Of a stretch of 64,000 nucleotides of DNA, positions 30,102 to 39,000 are shown piece by piece. The stretch's first letter is position 1. Each line of letters begins with the position of its first letter. Both the position numbers and the translations under genes were made by a program. The stretch is from Billgrantia pellis (lineage in GTDB: Bacteria > Pseudomonadota > Gammaproteobacteria > Pseudomonadales > Halomonadaceae). The notes beneath the pieces were generated by a model. That model saw only the letters and a list, made by a program, of their open reading frames with translations. It was not told where the DNA came from and searched no databases. The stretch lies in assembly GCF_008297955.1 (NCBI RefSeq), contig NZ_VTPY01000004.1, forward strand, positions 124,001 through 188,000. Reading direction: 5' to 3'.

Positions 30102-30556
30102 GGCGATGCTCCCGGCAGCGCATGGATCACGTAGGTCACCACACCCCAAACGTGGCACTCGCGCCCCTCCAGCGGTATCGGGGCGAAGCGCGGGTTGCTG
30201 GCCAACAACACGGTACGGTCTCCTCGGCGCGCCAATCGCTTGACGGTAGGTTCGCCGTCCACGGCGATCACCACGACACGGCCGGGACGCGGCTCCAGGC
30301 CGCGATCCACTACCAGCAGATCGCCGTCGTGGATACCGTCGCCCAGCATCGAGTCGCCCTCGGCTCGTACGAAGTAGGTGGACGCCGGGCGTCGTACCAC
30401 GTGGTCGTGCAGGTTGAGATCGACATCGAGATGATCGTCGGCGGGACTGGGAAAACCGGCCCGGACCCGGCAGCCCAGCAGGGGTTGACCACGAGCGCCG
30501 GTTGGCGCTGCGGCCCGGCCGACGACAGGCAGCGCGGGGAAGGGAGCGAGCGACAT
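30098..30556 (-). CDS. umuD: SOS mutagenesis protein UmuD
   Basis: UmuD is a LexA-like protein that self-cleaves on RecA filaments to UmuD', the partner of UmuC. The 152-aa protein has the cleavage site Ala33-Gly34, nucleophile Ser69 (EGDSMLGDG) and general base Lys106. Their spacings of 36 and 37 residues are those of E. coli UmuD. The start at MSLAPFP follows AAGG; a GTG nine bp upstream is possible. A LexA box lies 17 bp upstream, so the operon is SOS-inducible. It is divergent from the MgtC-like gene. Confidence 0.95.
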   Translation of the reverse strand: MSLAPFPALPVVGRAAAPTGARGQPLLGCRVRAGFPSPADDHLDVDLNLHDHVVRRPASTYFVRAEGDSMLGDGIHDGDLLVVDRGLEPRPGRVVVIAVDGEPTVKRLARRGDRTVLLASNPRFAPIPLEGRECHVWGVVTYVIHALPGASP

Positions 30557-30573
30557 GGAAAGCACCTTTCAAA

Positions 30574-30589
30574 CTGTATTCCCATACAG
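30574..30589. promoter_or_regulatory. LexA-binding SOS box of umuDC
   Basis: The sequence ctgtattcccatacag fits CTG-N10-CAG, and the flanking bases extend it towards the gammaproteobacterial consensus TACTGTATATATATACAGTA. It lies 17 bp upstream of the umuD ATG, where LexA would block the promoter. It also lies 116 bp before the divergent MgtC-like gene, which might be co-regulated. Confidence 0.9.
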
Positions 30590-30704
30590 TATTTGCCATC
30601 CCTCCTTCGGAAGGCAACCGTTCTCACCGTCGCCAGGCACCGGATTGATCAAAGCTTCGTTACGGCCCACTCTGAATGGCAGACCTTCCAGGGATGGAGA
30701 CGCA

Positions 30705-31982
30705 ATGGAAGAAGCCACCCGTGAGTTTCTCTTCACCCATGAGAATTTCATCGAACTTGGCGTGGCGCTACTGCTGGGGGCGCTGATCGGCATCGAACGT
30801 GGCTGGGTCGCGCGTGAGCGCGAATGGGGCGAGCGGGTCGCCGGAGTGCGCACCCATGCCCTGGTGGGATTGCTCGGCGGTATCGCGGCACTGCTGGCGG
30901 AAAGCCTGACGCGCTGGGCCTTCCCCCTCATCTTCCTGGCCGTGGCGATCATCGCCCTGGTCGCCTATCGCGAACGCATGGATCAAAGCCGGGACTACAG
31001 CATCACCGGCCTGGTCGGGCTGTTGCTGACCTTCTGCTTCGGCGCCCTGGCAGTCGCCGTGGATACGGCCCTGGCCACGGCCTGTGCGGTGGTCACCGCG
31101 TTGATTCTCGACAACAAGCGAGAGATCCATGGCCTGTTGCACAAGTTGCAGGCCAACGAACTCGATGCCGGCCTCAAGCTGCTGCTGATCAGCGTGGTCG
31201 TGCTGCCCTTGCTGCCCAACGAGGACATGGGCCCCGGGGGAGTGCTCAACCCCTACGAGATCTGGTGGCTGGTAGTCCTGATCGCCTCGATCTCCTTCGT
31301 CGGCTACTTCGCCGTGCGGCTCGGCGGCACCGAGAAGGGCATCCTCTTCACGGGCCTGTTCGCCGGGCTGAGTTCCTCCACCGCGCTGACGTTACAGTAT
31401 GCCCGCCAGGCCCAGCGTGATCCGTCGCTATCGCCGATGCTCGCGGCGGGGATTCTGCTCGCTTGCGGCACCATGCTGCCGCGCATTCTGCTCTATGCCG
31501 CTCTCGTCGGCCCCACCCTGCTGCCGCAGCTTGTGGTGCCGGTCGCTGTCATGGGCGTCACTCTCTACCTTCCCGCCCTATGGTTATGGCGTCGGCATCG
31601 CCGCGCGCTAAAGGCCGATCGTCCCATGACCCAGAATCCGCTGGAGCTGCGCCTGGCACTCATGCTCGGTGCCCTGCTGGCTGCGGTCATGCTGCTCGGC
31701 GAGTGGTTGCAGGCCTGGCTCGGCAGCGCCGGCATCTTCCTGCTGTCCGCCGTCTCCGGTATCGCCGACGTGCACGCCATCACTCTGTCGCTGAGTCGCC
31801 TGGCGCTGACCTCCATAGAGGCTCACACCGCCATGCTGGGCATCGTACTGGCCGCCTCGGTGAACAACCTGTTCAAGGTGGTACTGACCGCCACGGCAGG
31901 CAACGCTCGCCTGTCCCGTTACATCGCCTTGCCGATGTTGACCTCCGCCGTGGCGGGGCTCTCCTCGGCCTGGCTGATATAG
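30705..31982 (+). CDS. MgtC/SapB and DUF4010 domain membrane protein
   Basis: This 425-aa polytopic inner-membrane protein has an N-terminal MgtC/SapB-type domain (ALLLGALIGIERGW, then RTHALVGLLGG; residues about 15-150) and a C-terminal DUF4010 membrane domain (about 180-425). Such fusions are widespread; MgtC-like proteins affect magnesium or acid stress, or inhibit ATP synthase, but this subtype is uncharacterised. The start follows GGAG; the longer open frame overlaps the SOS box and is not favoured. Confidence 0.85.
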   Translation: MEEATREFLFTHENFIELGVALLLGALIGIERGWVAREREWGERVAGVRTHALVGLLGGIAALLAESLTRWAFPLIFLAVAIIALVAYRERMDQSRDYSITGLVGLLLTFCFGALAVAVDTALATACAVVTALILDNKREIHGLLHKLQANELDAGLKLLLISVVVLPLLPNEDMGPGGVLNPYEIWWLVVLIASISFVGYFAVRLGGTEKGILFTGLFAGLSSSTALTLQYARQAQRDPSLSPMLAAGILLACGTMLPRILLYAALVGPTLLPQLVVPVAVMGVTLYLPALWLWRRHRRALKADRPMTQNPLELRLALMLGALLAAVMLLGEWLQAWLGSAGIFLLSAVSGIADVHAITLSLSRLALTSIEAHTAMLGIVLAASVNNLFKVVLTATAGNARLSRYIALPMLTSAVAGLSSAWLI

Positions 31983-31996
31983 CGCCTCGGTGGCGA

Positions 31997-33211
31997 TCAG
32001 CTCTCCAGCACTTCTTCCAGGCGACGCTCGAGAAAGCGCCGCTCGGCGTCATGCGTCACCAGCTTCAGCGCCTCGCGGTAATGTGCCGCGGCCTCGTCAT
32101 GGCGCCCCAGACGACGCAGCAGGTCGGCGCGGGTTGCCGACAGCAGATGGTAGTTGGGCAGATGGATCGCCTCGAGCAGCTCGAGGCCGGCCTCCAGCCC
32201 GTCGGCCATGGCGATGGCGACCGCGCGGTTGAGTGCCACCACAGGTGTCGGCTGCATCACGTAGAGCAGGCTGTAGAGGGCGGCGATGCGACGCCAGTCG
32301 GTTTCCTCCGACGTCGCTGCCCGGGCATGCAACGACGCGATGGCGGCCTGCACCGCATAGGGACCGAAGGAGCCGCCACGCAACGCTTCCACGACATGGG
32401 CGAGCCCCTCCTCAATGCCGTCCCGGTCCCAGCGTGAGCGGTCCTGGTCCTCCAGTAGCACGATGTCGCCGTTGTCGTCGGTGCGGGTATCGCGTCGCGC
32501 GTCGTGCAGCAGCATCAGCGCCAGCAGACCGCGTGCCTCGCGCTCGGCCGGCAACAACCGAACCAGCAGGCGTCCCAGGCGGATCGCTTCGCGGCAGAGG
32601 TCGGTACGCACCCAGTCGTCGCCGAAACTGGCAGCATAACCTTCGTTGAAGATCAGGTAGATGACCGCCAGCACCGACTCCAGACGCTCCTCCAAGGTGT
32701 CCTCGTCGGGCACCTCGAAGGGAATGCCGGCGTCGCGGATCTTGGCCTTGGCGCGCACGAGCCGCTGGGCCAGGGTCGGCACCGGCACCATGAAGGCACG
32801 CGCGATCTCTTCGGTACGCAGCCCGCCCAGGGTGTGCAGCGTCAGAGCCACCTGGGCCGGTCGCGCCAGAGCCGGGTGGCAGCAGGCGAAGACGAGCCGC
32901 AGACTGTCCAGCGGTTCGACCTCGGGGTCACGCTCGAGCAGCTGCGCCAGATACTGGCGAAGCTCGTCGCTCTTGCGCTCGCGCATTTGCTGATGGCGCA
33001 GCTGATCGACGGCCTTGTGGCGAGCGGTGGCAATCAGCCAGGAGGCGGGATTCGGTGGCCAGCCTTGCGCCGGCCACTGGATCATCGCTGCCTCGAAGGC
33101 CGCCTGCACGGCATCTTCGGCCAGCTCGAAGTTGCCGAAACGGCGAATCAGGCTGGCCAGAACGCGACCATACTCGCGACGATAGAGGTCGTCCAGGCTC
33201 ACGTTCGGCAC
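31997..33211 (-). CDS. ECF42-type RNA polymerase sigma factor with C-terminal TPR-like extension
   Basis: This is a sigma-70 family factor of about 404 aa. Residues 1-165 hold region 2 ([34 protein letters not shown]) and region 4 ([24 protein letters not shown]). A 230-residue helical extension with TPR-like repeats follows. This architecture, with a DGPF/YCII gene directly upstream, defines group ECF42, which works without an anti-sigma factor. The start is a GTG overlapping the YCII stop; a second GTG nine bp later is equally possible. A TGTCGA-N17-CGATGA promoter lies before the YCII gene and recurs upstream of another YCII operon at 62420. Confidence 0.88.
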   Translation of the reverse strand: MPNVSLDDLYRREYGRVLASLIRRFGNFELAEDAVQAAFEAAMIQWPAQGWPPNPASWLIATARHKAVDQLRHQQMRERKSDELRQYLAQLLERDPEVEPLDSLRLVFACCHPALARPAQVALTLHTLGGLRTEEIARAFMVPVPTLAQRLVRAKAKIRDAGIPFEVPDEDTLEERLESVLAVIYLIFNEGYAASFGDDWVRTDLCREAIRLGRLLVRLLPAEREARGLLALMLLHDARRDTRTDDNGDIVLLEDQDRSRWDRDGIEEGLAHVVEALRGGSFGPYAVQAAIASLHARAATSEETDWRRIAALYSLLYVMQPTPVVALNRAVAIAMADGLEAGLELLEAIHLPNYHLLSATRADLLRRLGRHDEAAAHYREALKLVTHDAERRFLERRLEEVLES

Positions 33212-33212
33212 A

Positions 33213-33572
33213 TCACAACCGATAGGCGGGATCCACGGGCCGCACCTCGACCGAGGCCCCAACCCGTAGCGGCGGAATGCGCCGGGCCAGCTCCAGCGCC
33301 TCATCGAGGTCGCGGCACTCCACCACATGGAAACCGCCCAGCTGTTCGCGACTCTCGGCGAAGGGACCGTCCAGCGTCACGACCTTGCCGTTCTGCTCAC
33401 GCAGCGTAGTAGCGGACGCAACGGACTGCAGGCGGGCACCGCCACGGTAGTGCCCGCTGGTGACCATCTCCTGGATCAGCGCGTTGTAATCGTTCATCAC
33501 CGCATCCCGCTCGGCGTCGGGCAGTCCCTCCCACAGCGCTTCGTCGATACAGCACATCAGCATGTATTGCAT
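33213..33572 (-). CDS. YCII-related DGPF-domain protein
   Basis: This 119-aa protein is of the YCII/DGPF family, with the motif LDGPFAES near residue 68. Members are small ferredoxin-like-fold enzymes of unclear substrate, regularly encoded with ECF42 sigma factors. The ATG at 33572 is spaced well from GGAG; the ATG six bp upstream is too close to it. The stop runs into the sigma factor GTG. An ECF42-like promoter (33623-33651) lies upstream. Confidence 0.88.
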   Translation of the reverse strand: MQYMLMCCIDEALWEGLPDAERDAVMNDYNALIQEMVTSGHYRGGARLQSVASATTLREQNGKVVTLDGPFAESREQLGGFHVVECRDLDEALELARRIPPLRVGASVEVRPVDPAYRL

Positions 33573-33622
33573 GGTCATCTCTCCTCAATCAATAGCATGA
33601 CAGCTCATGACTGTCCGATGAG

Positions 33623-33651
33623 TCATCGAACCAGGGCACTGCGAATCGACA
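33623..33651 (-). promoter_or_regulatory. putative ECF42 promoter of the YCII-sigma operon
   Basis: On the minus strand TGTCGA (33646-33651) and CGATGA (33623-33628) are separated by exactly 17 bp, about 50 bp before the YCII ATG. The same hexamers and spacing occur at 62420-62448 before the VOC-YCII-DUF1428 operon. As I recall, published ECF42 promoters have TGTCGA at -35 and a CGA-type -10. Confidence 0.75.
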
Positions 33652-33767
33652 GCCCGTATCGCCTGCCACGGGAGCCTGGACTTGCCTTCTCACCCGCTGG
33701 CATAGGGTCTTTGCCCTCGGTTCAAGAGAAGATAACATGCTTTTTCGAGACCTTACCGAGGCCCACC

Positions 33768-34079
33768 ATGGAGATCACCCGCGGGCGGAATTTCACCGCC
33801 GAACGCGCCTGGGGCGCCAAGACCATCGCCAGCATGAACGGCATCACCACTCGCCTGCACTGGACCGACCAGCCCTACCGCTGGCACGTCAACGACGGCG
33901 AAGAGGTATTCGTGGTGCTCGATGGCCGCGTCGAGATGCGTTATCGCAGCGAAGGCATCGAACATGCACAGCGACTGGAAACGGGCGATATCTTCTACGC
34001 CTCGGTGGGCACCGAACATGTCGCCTGTCCCATCGGCGAGGCCCGCGTGCTGGTGATCGAAAAGGAGGGCAGCGTCTAG
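33768..34079 (+). CDS. small cupin-domain protein
   Basis: This 103-aa protein is a single cupin barrel. Metal-site residues fit the family motifs: RWHVNDGEEVFVVLDGRVEMR (His, Glu) and later GTEHVACP (His). The function is unassigned; such proteins bind sugars or small acids or act as dioxygenase-like folds. The ATG follows GAGG with 8-bp spacing; the open frame is much longer upstream but lies in the intergenic region and the YCII antisense. It is divergent from the YCII-sigma operon and convergent with the nitroreductase. Confidence 0.8.
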   Translation: MEITRGRNFTAERAWGAKTIASMNGITTRLHWTDQPYRWHVNDGEEVFVVLDGRVEMRYRSEGIEHAQRLETGDIFYASVGTEHVACPIGEARVLVIEKEGSV

Positions 34080-34092
34080 TCGAACGGGGCCG

Positions 34093-34734
34093 TCAGACTC
34101 CGCTCCACTCCAGGACGACCCGCTCACGTGGCCAGCGCACCTTGGCCAGCCCGGCCAGGCGATCGCGTCCGATGTCGCGATAGCCGAGCGCCAACAGCAC
34201 CACGCTGCGAAGCCCCTTCTCCTCGAGTCCCAGCAATGCATCCAGTGCCGGCGGATCGAAGCCCTCCATGGGAGAAGCATCGACCCGCTCCGCCGCTGCG
34301 GCGGTCAGGGCCGTGCCCAAGGCAATATAGGCCTGCCGCGCCGCCCAGTGATGCCTCCCCTCCGGCGTGGCAAAACCGGCAACGGCAGCGTGGAGGGACT
34401 GCCGATATCCTTCCAGCTCCTTCGGGTCGAGGCCTCGGGCCGCGGCGGTCAGCGCGATCAGCTCATCCACGTGCCGACCGTCCACCTCGGTCCAAGTGGC
34501 AAAAATGAGCAGGTGGGAGCATTCGCTGACCTGGGGCTGGTCGCATGCCGCGCATCGGATTCGCTCGCGCAGCGTCGGGTCTTCGACCACTAACACCGTG
34601 TAGGGCTGGAGACCGTATGACGATGGCGCCAGATGCACGGCTTCGAGAATGGAATCAAGGGATTGCCGGGGTACCTTCCCGTCGTTCATACGCTTGGCGG
34701 CATAACGCCACTGCAGGGCTTCCATCAAGCTCAT
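34093..34734 (-). CDS. nitroreductase family protein (NfsB-like)
   Basis: This 213-aa flavin-dependent NAD(P)H oxidoreductase is of the nitroreductase fold. The N-terminal RYAAKRMN segment and LAPSSYGLQPY match FMN-binding parts of the family, and GYRDIGRDRL lies near the C-terminus. Likely substrates are quinones, nitroaromatics or enals. The ATG follows GGGAG and overlaps the stop of the upstream DMT transporter (ATGA). The pair is divergent from a MarR regulator, suggesting an export and detoxification module. Confidence 0.9.
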   Translation of the reverse strand: MSLMEALQWRYAAKRMNDGKVPRQSLDSILEAVHLAPSSYGLQPYTVLVVEDPTLRERIRCAACDQPQVSECSHLLIFATWTEVDGRHVDELIALTAAARGLDPKELEGYRQSLHAAVAGFATPEGRHHWAARQAYIALGTALTAAAAERVDASPMEGFDPPALDALLGLEEKGLRSVVLLALGYRDIGRDRLAGLAKVRWPRERVVLEWSGV

Positions 34735-35711
34735 GCGCTTTCTCCCGAAGTCGAAGTGGCAGGACGCTCCGCCGAGATCGGCGTGCGTAGTGCGCGATGC
34801 GGGTCGGCGGCCCGATTCCCGCGATGAAAGACGATGGCACCGCACACGACCAGTGCGCCTGCCAACGTCAGGTGAGGCGGCATCGCCTCTCCCAGCAGGG
34901 TAACGGCGATCAGCGTGCCGACCAGGGCCGCCACCATGCCGATCTGGCTGAGGTAGACGGGGCCGGCGATCTTTTGCAGCACGAAGTAGAAGACGTAGAG
35001 CACCGTGAAAACCATGACTTCGGCGAGCAGCAGCCAAACCACCTCGGCCGAACCGAGCAGTTGGCCCGTCTGTCCCGCTTCCAGCGTCAGCGCAAAGGGC
35101 GCCAGCGCCAGCGCACCGGCCAGCAGCATCAGCGCGGCGAGGTAGACCGGTCCCGCCTCCCCCGGCCAGCGCAGGGTGCGATAGATATTGCCCAGCGCGA
35201 TAATCAGTGGAATCGTCAGTACCAGCACCACCCAGCCCTGGGCACCCGACATGCCCCCCGCCTTGGCCCACGCCAGCAGCACCCCACCCGTCAGGCCCAG
35301 CAGGACGCCCAGCAGACGCAGCGGATGCAGGCGCTCCAGCCCCAGCCCCACCGCCAACATCCAGGTGACGAGGATGGGAAAAGCGAAGCTGAGCGATACG
35401 AAGCCGGCACCCACATGGCGTACCGCCAGGAAGCCCAGCGCATTGGGCAGGGCAAATAGCGCGCCCGAGACCAGTGCGTACTCCAGCGTTCGCCGGTTGA
35501 GCGACATCGGTTGGCGCTGCAGCGCCGCCAGGCCCAGCAGCACGACTCCCGCCCCCACCACGGCCATCATGAGGAAGCTCAGGCGAGGCGCGCCGGCACC
35601 ATCGGCGAGCTTGGCCACGACCAGCGACAGCGCCAGCAGGCTTCCGACCAGCAGCAGGCAGCCCAGAGCGTACCCGCCGTTGCGGTTGCGTGATATCGAT
35701 GGATTCGCCAT
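34731..35711 (-). CDS. DMT (EamA-like) family transporter
   Basis: This 326-aa inner-membrane protein has ten predicted hydrophobic segments from about residue 15 to 300, in the two five-helix EamA repeats of drug/metabolite transporters. The C-terminal tail is hydrophilic. The start MANPSISRN follows GAGGAG; the longer frame runs into the promoter of the divergent marR gene. The substrate is unknown. It is co-transcribed with the nitroreductase and shares an operator region with MarR. Confidence 0.88.
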   Translation of the reverse strand: MANPSISRNRNGGYALGCLLLVGSLLALSLVVAKLADGAGAPRLSFLMMAVVGAGVVLLGLAALQRQPMSLNRRTLEYALVSGALFALPNALGFLAVRHVGAGFVSLSFAFPILVTWMLAVGLGLERLHPLRLLGVLLGLTGGVLLAWAKAGGMSGAQGWVVLVLTIPLIIALGNIYRTLRWPGEAGPVYLAALMLLAGALALAPFALTLEAGQTGQLLGSAEVVWLLLAEVMVFTVLYVFYFVLQKIAGPVYLSQIGMVAALVGTLIAVTLLGEAMPPHLTLAGALVVCGAIVFHRGNRAADPHRALRTPISAERPATSTSGESA

Positions 35712-35728
35712 GATCGGCTCCTCTAGCA

Positions 35729-35748
35729 CGTCAAGAAGAATCTTGACG
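35729..35748. promoter_or_regulatory. inverted repeat 1 in the MarR/DMT intergenic region
   Basis: The arms cgtcaaga and tcttgacg are perfect complements around AGAA. It lies 18-37 bp upstream of the DMT gene start. A second, weaker inverted repeat follows 5 bp later. Both are likely MarR-type operators. Confidence 0.6.
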
Positions 35749-35753
35749 AAAAG

Positions 35754-35771
35754 TATCTTGATAGGAAGATA
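35754..35771. promoter_or_regulatory. inverted repeat 2 in the MarR/DMT intergenic region
   Basis: The arms tatctt and aagata are perfect complements around six bases, overlapping the region just before the marR ATG. It shares the element ATCTTGA with repeat 1, suggesting a second site for the same protein and autorepression. Confidence 0.5.
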
Positions 35772-35780
35772 AATGCTCGC

Positions 35781-36275
35781 ATGAACCGCGTCAAGCAGGC
35801 AATCGCCCAGTGGCAACGAGAAATGCCCCAACTCGATCTGCTGCCGATGGAAGTGGTGGGGTACATGAAGACGACCCAGCAGCTCACTCAGGCCCGGCTG
35901 CAGATCTTTTTCAAGGAGTACGGCCTGCAGACGGGAGAGTTCGATGTACTGGCCACATTGCGCCGCTCGGGCGCACCCTATCGGCTGGGACCGACGCAGC
36001 TGTTCGAGGCGCTGATGGTCTCGTCGGGGGGAATGACCAGCCGGCTGGATCGGCTGGAGAAGGCGGGTTGGATCGAGCGCTCGCCCAACCCCGAGGATCG
36101 GCGGGGCACGTTGGTATCGCTGACCGATGAAGGGCTAGAACTGATGAACCGCATGCTGCCCCGGCACGTGGAGAACGAAGCGAAGATGCTCGCTGCGCTC
36201 AGCCGCGAGGAACAGGCGACATTGGGCGAGCTGCTGGGCAAGTTGCTCGAGAGCCTTGCCAGCGACGACGCCTGA
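35781..36275 (+). CDS. MarR family transcriptional regulator
   Basis: This 164-aa winged-helix regulator has the MarR core: GEFDVLATLRRSG, the recognition helix region SSGGMTSRLDRLEKAGWIER, and the wing with DRRGTLVSLTDEG. Divergence from the DMT transporter/nitroreductase operon, with two inverted repeats between them, suggests it represses both and responds to a phenolic or electrophilic compound. It is convergent with ogt. Confidence 0.93.
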   Translation: MNRVKQAIAQWQREMPQLDLLPMEVVGYMKTTQQLTQARLQIFFKEYGLQTGEFDVLATLRRSGAPYRLGPTQLFEALMVSSGGMTSRLDRLEKAGWIERSPNPEDRRGTLVSLTDEGLELMNRMLPRHVENEAKMLAALSREEQATLGELLGKLLESLASDDA

Positions 36276-36308
36276 GCCGAGCCAACCTGGCCCAGGCATC
36301 GGACGAGG

Positions 36309-36833
36309 CTAGAAGAGCGCCAGCGTCGCGCCGCTCAGGCGCTGCTCATGCGCAACCAGCCAGCGCTTGCGCGGCAACCCACCGCCGTAGCCCGTCAGGG
36401 TGCCATTGGCGCCGATCACGCGGTGGCACGGCACCACGATGGCGATCGGATTGGCGCCGTTGGCCAACCCCACGGCGCGGCTGGCACCGGGTCGCCCGAC
36501 CCGCGCCGCCAGCTCGCCATAGCTGAGCGTGGCGCCCATGGGAATCTGGCGCAGCGCCTGCCATACCTGGCGCTGAAAATCGGTGCCGCCGGTGGCGACG
36601 GGCACCGCATCCAGATGGGACGGTTCACCGTCGAAGTAAGCCTCCAGTGCCTGGCGGATCGATGCCGGTGCCTTGCCCTCGATGAATTCATAGTGGCGGT
36701 AATGGCGCGTCAGCAGGCGATGCAGGCGCTCGTCGTAGTCGTGGAATTCCAGCGCGCGCAGCACGCCTTGGGCATCGCCCACCAGGCGCAGCTCACCAAC
36801 GGGGGAAGCCAGGGTATCAAGCCAGAGTTGCAT
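36309..36833 (-). CDS. ogt: methylated-DNA-protein-cysteine methyltransferase
   Basis: This 174-aa suicide repair protein transfers methyl or alkyl groups from O6-alkylguanine to Cys136 in the PCHRV motif. The Tyr-containing TLSYGELA helix and the Asn hinge region (GLANGANPIAIVVPCHR) match Ogt/MGMT. The start follows AAGGAG and overlaps the end of the Ada-AlkA gene by 17 bp, so the two are coupled. Together they handle O6- and N3-alkyl lesions. Confidence 0.95.
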   Translation of the reverse strand: MQLWLDTLASPVGELRLVGDAQGVLRALEFHDYDERLHRLLTRHYRHYEFIEGKAPASIRQALEAYFDGEPSHLDAVPVATGGTDFQRQVWQALRQIPMGATLSYGELAARVGRPGASRAVGLANGANPIAIVVPCHRVIGANGTLTGYGGGLPRKRWLVAHEQRLSGATLALF

Positions 36834-38310
36834 CGCATGTCTCCTTCTGCCGGACCGCCGCTGCCGGCGCATCGGCATGCCACAGGTGCATCACGGCGTA
36901 GGCGCGCCACGGCCGCCAGGCCTCGGCGCGGGCGAGCAGTTCGCGCGGTGTCGGGCGCCGGCCCTCTCGGGCGAGCACGCGCTGCAGCGCTACGTCCGAA
37001 GCCAGGAAGGCGTCGCTTTCCTGCAAACCGCGCATGGCGATGTACTGCGCCGTCCACTCGCCGATGCCCGGCAATTCACGCAACCGTGCCACGCTGGCGT
37101 CGAGATCGCCGCGGCGGTCGAACAAAGATGGCCGTTCGCGGTAGGCCGCGGCCAGACGAACCAGCGCCGTGGCACGGGTCGTGGGCATACCGATCGCCTT
37201 CACTGCCTCCAAGGTAAAACGCTCGGGTACGGGGAAGAGCCGATCGAGCCCGATCTCGCCGCCATCGGTCAGCCGCTCGCCCAGCCGTTCAACGAGCCGT
37301 TCGGCCAGCCGGGTCGCCGCCGTCACGCTCACCTGTTGCCCCAGGATCGCCCGCACCGCGATTTCGAACGGGTCCCAGCCACCCGGCAGCCGCAGACCGG
37401 GGCGACTCGCCACCAGCGTCGCCAGGTCCGGATCGCGACACAGGCCGCCGCGTATGGCCGCGGGATCGGCCTGCAGGTCGAACAGGCGCCGCAGGCGAAC
37501 GATGAGCCCCGGCAGTTGCCCCAGTTCCGGCAGCCGGATCGTGACCCGCAGCGCCGTTGCCTCGGGTGCATGGCTCACGTCGACATGACCGACGGTGCCG
37601 CCCAGGCGAACGACGCGGCGATACGTCTGCCCCTCGACCCGCTCGAGACCTCTGATCGCCCGCCGTGCCAGGAATGCCAGCATCGCCTGCCAGTCGTAGG
37701 GTGGCCGGTACGGCAACAGCAACGTCAGGCCCGGCGCGTTCATGGCCACGTCGCGTCGACCGCGCAGGGCGCTCGGCGGGCGACCGAAGAGCGCCTGGAA
37801 GACCTCATTGAAGCGGCGCACGCTGCCAAAACCGCTGGCCAGCGCCACGTCAGTGAGCGGCAGGTCGGTCTGATGCAGCAGTTGCTTGGCCAGCAGCACC
37901 CGGCGGGTCTGGGCCACGGCCAGCGGCGAGGCGCCGACATGACGCCGGAACAGTCGGCGCAACTGGCGCGAGCCGAGTCCCAGACGCTCGGCCAGCGCCT
38001 CGACGTCGCCGTCGTCCAGCGCGCCCTCCTCGATCAGCCGCAGCGCTCGGGTCACCGTGGTCGAAGTGCCGGCCCAAGCGGGCGAATCCGGCGCACTCTC
38101 CGGCCGACAGCGCAGGCAGGGCCGAAAGCCCGCCTCCTGCGCCGCCGCGGCCGTGCCGACGAAGCGGCAATGCTCGGGCCGGGGCGCAGGCGCCGGGCAG
38201 ATCGGACGGCAGTAGATGCCCGTGCTGGTAACACAGGTGAAGAAACGCCCATCGTAGCGGGAGTCTCGCGCCAGCAGCGCCTGATAGCAGGTTTCGGGAG
38301 TCAGGTTCAT
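36817..38310 (-). CDS. Ada metal-binding/AraC/AlkA fusion: DNA-3-methyladenine glycosylase 2
   Basis: This 497-aa three-part protein combines regulation and repair. Residues 1-80 are the Ada zinc domain (C34, C38, C65, C68), where Cys34 would accept methyl from methylphosphotriesters. Residues 85-185 are an AraC HTH. Residues 195-490 are an AlkA glycosylase with the HhH motif LPGIGEWTAQYIAMRG and catalytic Asp439, excising alkylated purines. Such fusions sense and repair in one polypeptide. It is followed, with overlap, by ogt. A separate Ada lies at 60166-61341, so the adaptive response is split over two loci. Confidence 0.93.
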   Translation of the reverse strand: MNLTPETCYQALLARDSRYDGRFFTCVTSTGIYCRPICPAPAPRPEHCRFVGTAAAAQEAGFRPCLRCRPESAPDSPAWAGTSTTVTRALRLIEEGALDDGDVEALAERLGLGSRQLRRLFRRHVGASPLAVAQTRRVLLAKQLLHQTDLPLTDVALASGFGSVRRFNEVFQALFGRPPSALRGRRDVAMNAPGLTLLLPYRPPYDWQAMLAFLARRAIRGLERVEGQTYRRVVRLGGTVGHVDVSHAPEATALRVTIRLPELGQLPGLIVRLRRLFDLQADPAAIRGGLCRDPDLATLVASRPGLRLPGGWDPFEIAVRAILGQQVSVTAATRLAERLVERLGERLTDGGEIGLDRLFPVPERFTLEAVKAIGMPTTRATALVRLAAAYRERPSLFDRRGDLDASVARLRELPGIGEWTAQYIAMRGLQESDAFLASDVALQRVLAREGRRPTPRELLARAEAWRPWRAYAVMHLWHADAPAAAVRQKETCDATLA

Positions 38311-38519
38311 GGCTCCATTCTAGCGCCGACGCAGCGACCGACCGGCGGTTTTCGGACGCGAATGTTCAACGGCACTACGGAACGCTCGGCCCGGCAAGCC
38401 GATACGGGCTGTCGCCTGAGCGACGAAGTGGTTCCCCAAAACGCTACCGAACTGGCTCTTAGCAAGGGGCCATCCAACCCTCACACTGGAAGATACCCAA
38501 CGCAACGAGAGGAGCCCCC

Positions 38520-38984
38520 ATGGCCATCCGTGCTGCCACTCCCGACGACCTTGCCCCGCTCAGCGGACTGCTTGACGACTACCGACAGTTCTACCACCAG
38601 GCACCCGATATCGAAGGTGCCCGACGATTCCTGCAGGCACGCCTGGAGCGTGGCGACTCCCATATTCTGGTGCATGAGGGAGCGCAGGGTAAGTTGGAGG
38701 GCTTCGTGCAGCTCTACCCGCTGTTTTCCACCGTGCGCCTGGCGCCGCTGTGGCTGCTCAACGATCTCTTCGTGTCGCCCTCGGCGCGTCGTAGCGGAAT
38801 CGGCCGTGCCCTGATGCAGGCTGCCCGGGAGCTGGCCGAATCCCGGGGCGTCGGCCACCTCAAGCTCGCCACGCTGATCGAGAACCGCACCGCCCAGGCC
38901 CTCTACGAATCCCTTGGCTGGCAGCGTGACACGATCTTCCATCACTACGGCCTGCTGCTCGAGACGACAGCGAGCCGGGTCTGA
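38520..38984 (+). CDS. GNAT family N-acetyltransferase
   Basis: This 154-aa single-domain GNAT has the acetyl-CoA pyrophosphate loop RRSGIGRALM at about residues 91-100, preceded by the beta4 strand LNDLFVSPSA. The C-terminal LIENRTAQALYESLGW is the usual acceptor-side motif. The acceptor is unknown. A GAGGAG site precedes the ATG. It is followed 16 bp later by the PaiB-like gene and then another GNAT, a paiA-paiB-like arrangement. Confidence 0.9.
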   Translation: MAIRAATPDDLAPLSGLLDDYRQFYHQAPDIEGARRFLQARLERGDSHILVHEGAQGKLEGFVQLYPLFSTVRLAPLWLLNDLFVSPSARRSGIGRALMQAARELAESRGVGHLKLATLIENRTAQALYESLGWQRDTIFHHYGLLLETTASRV

Positions 38985-39000
38985 CGAACGCGGAGGCGCC

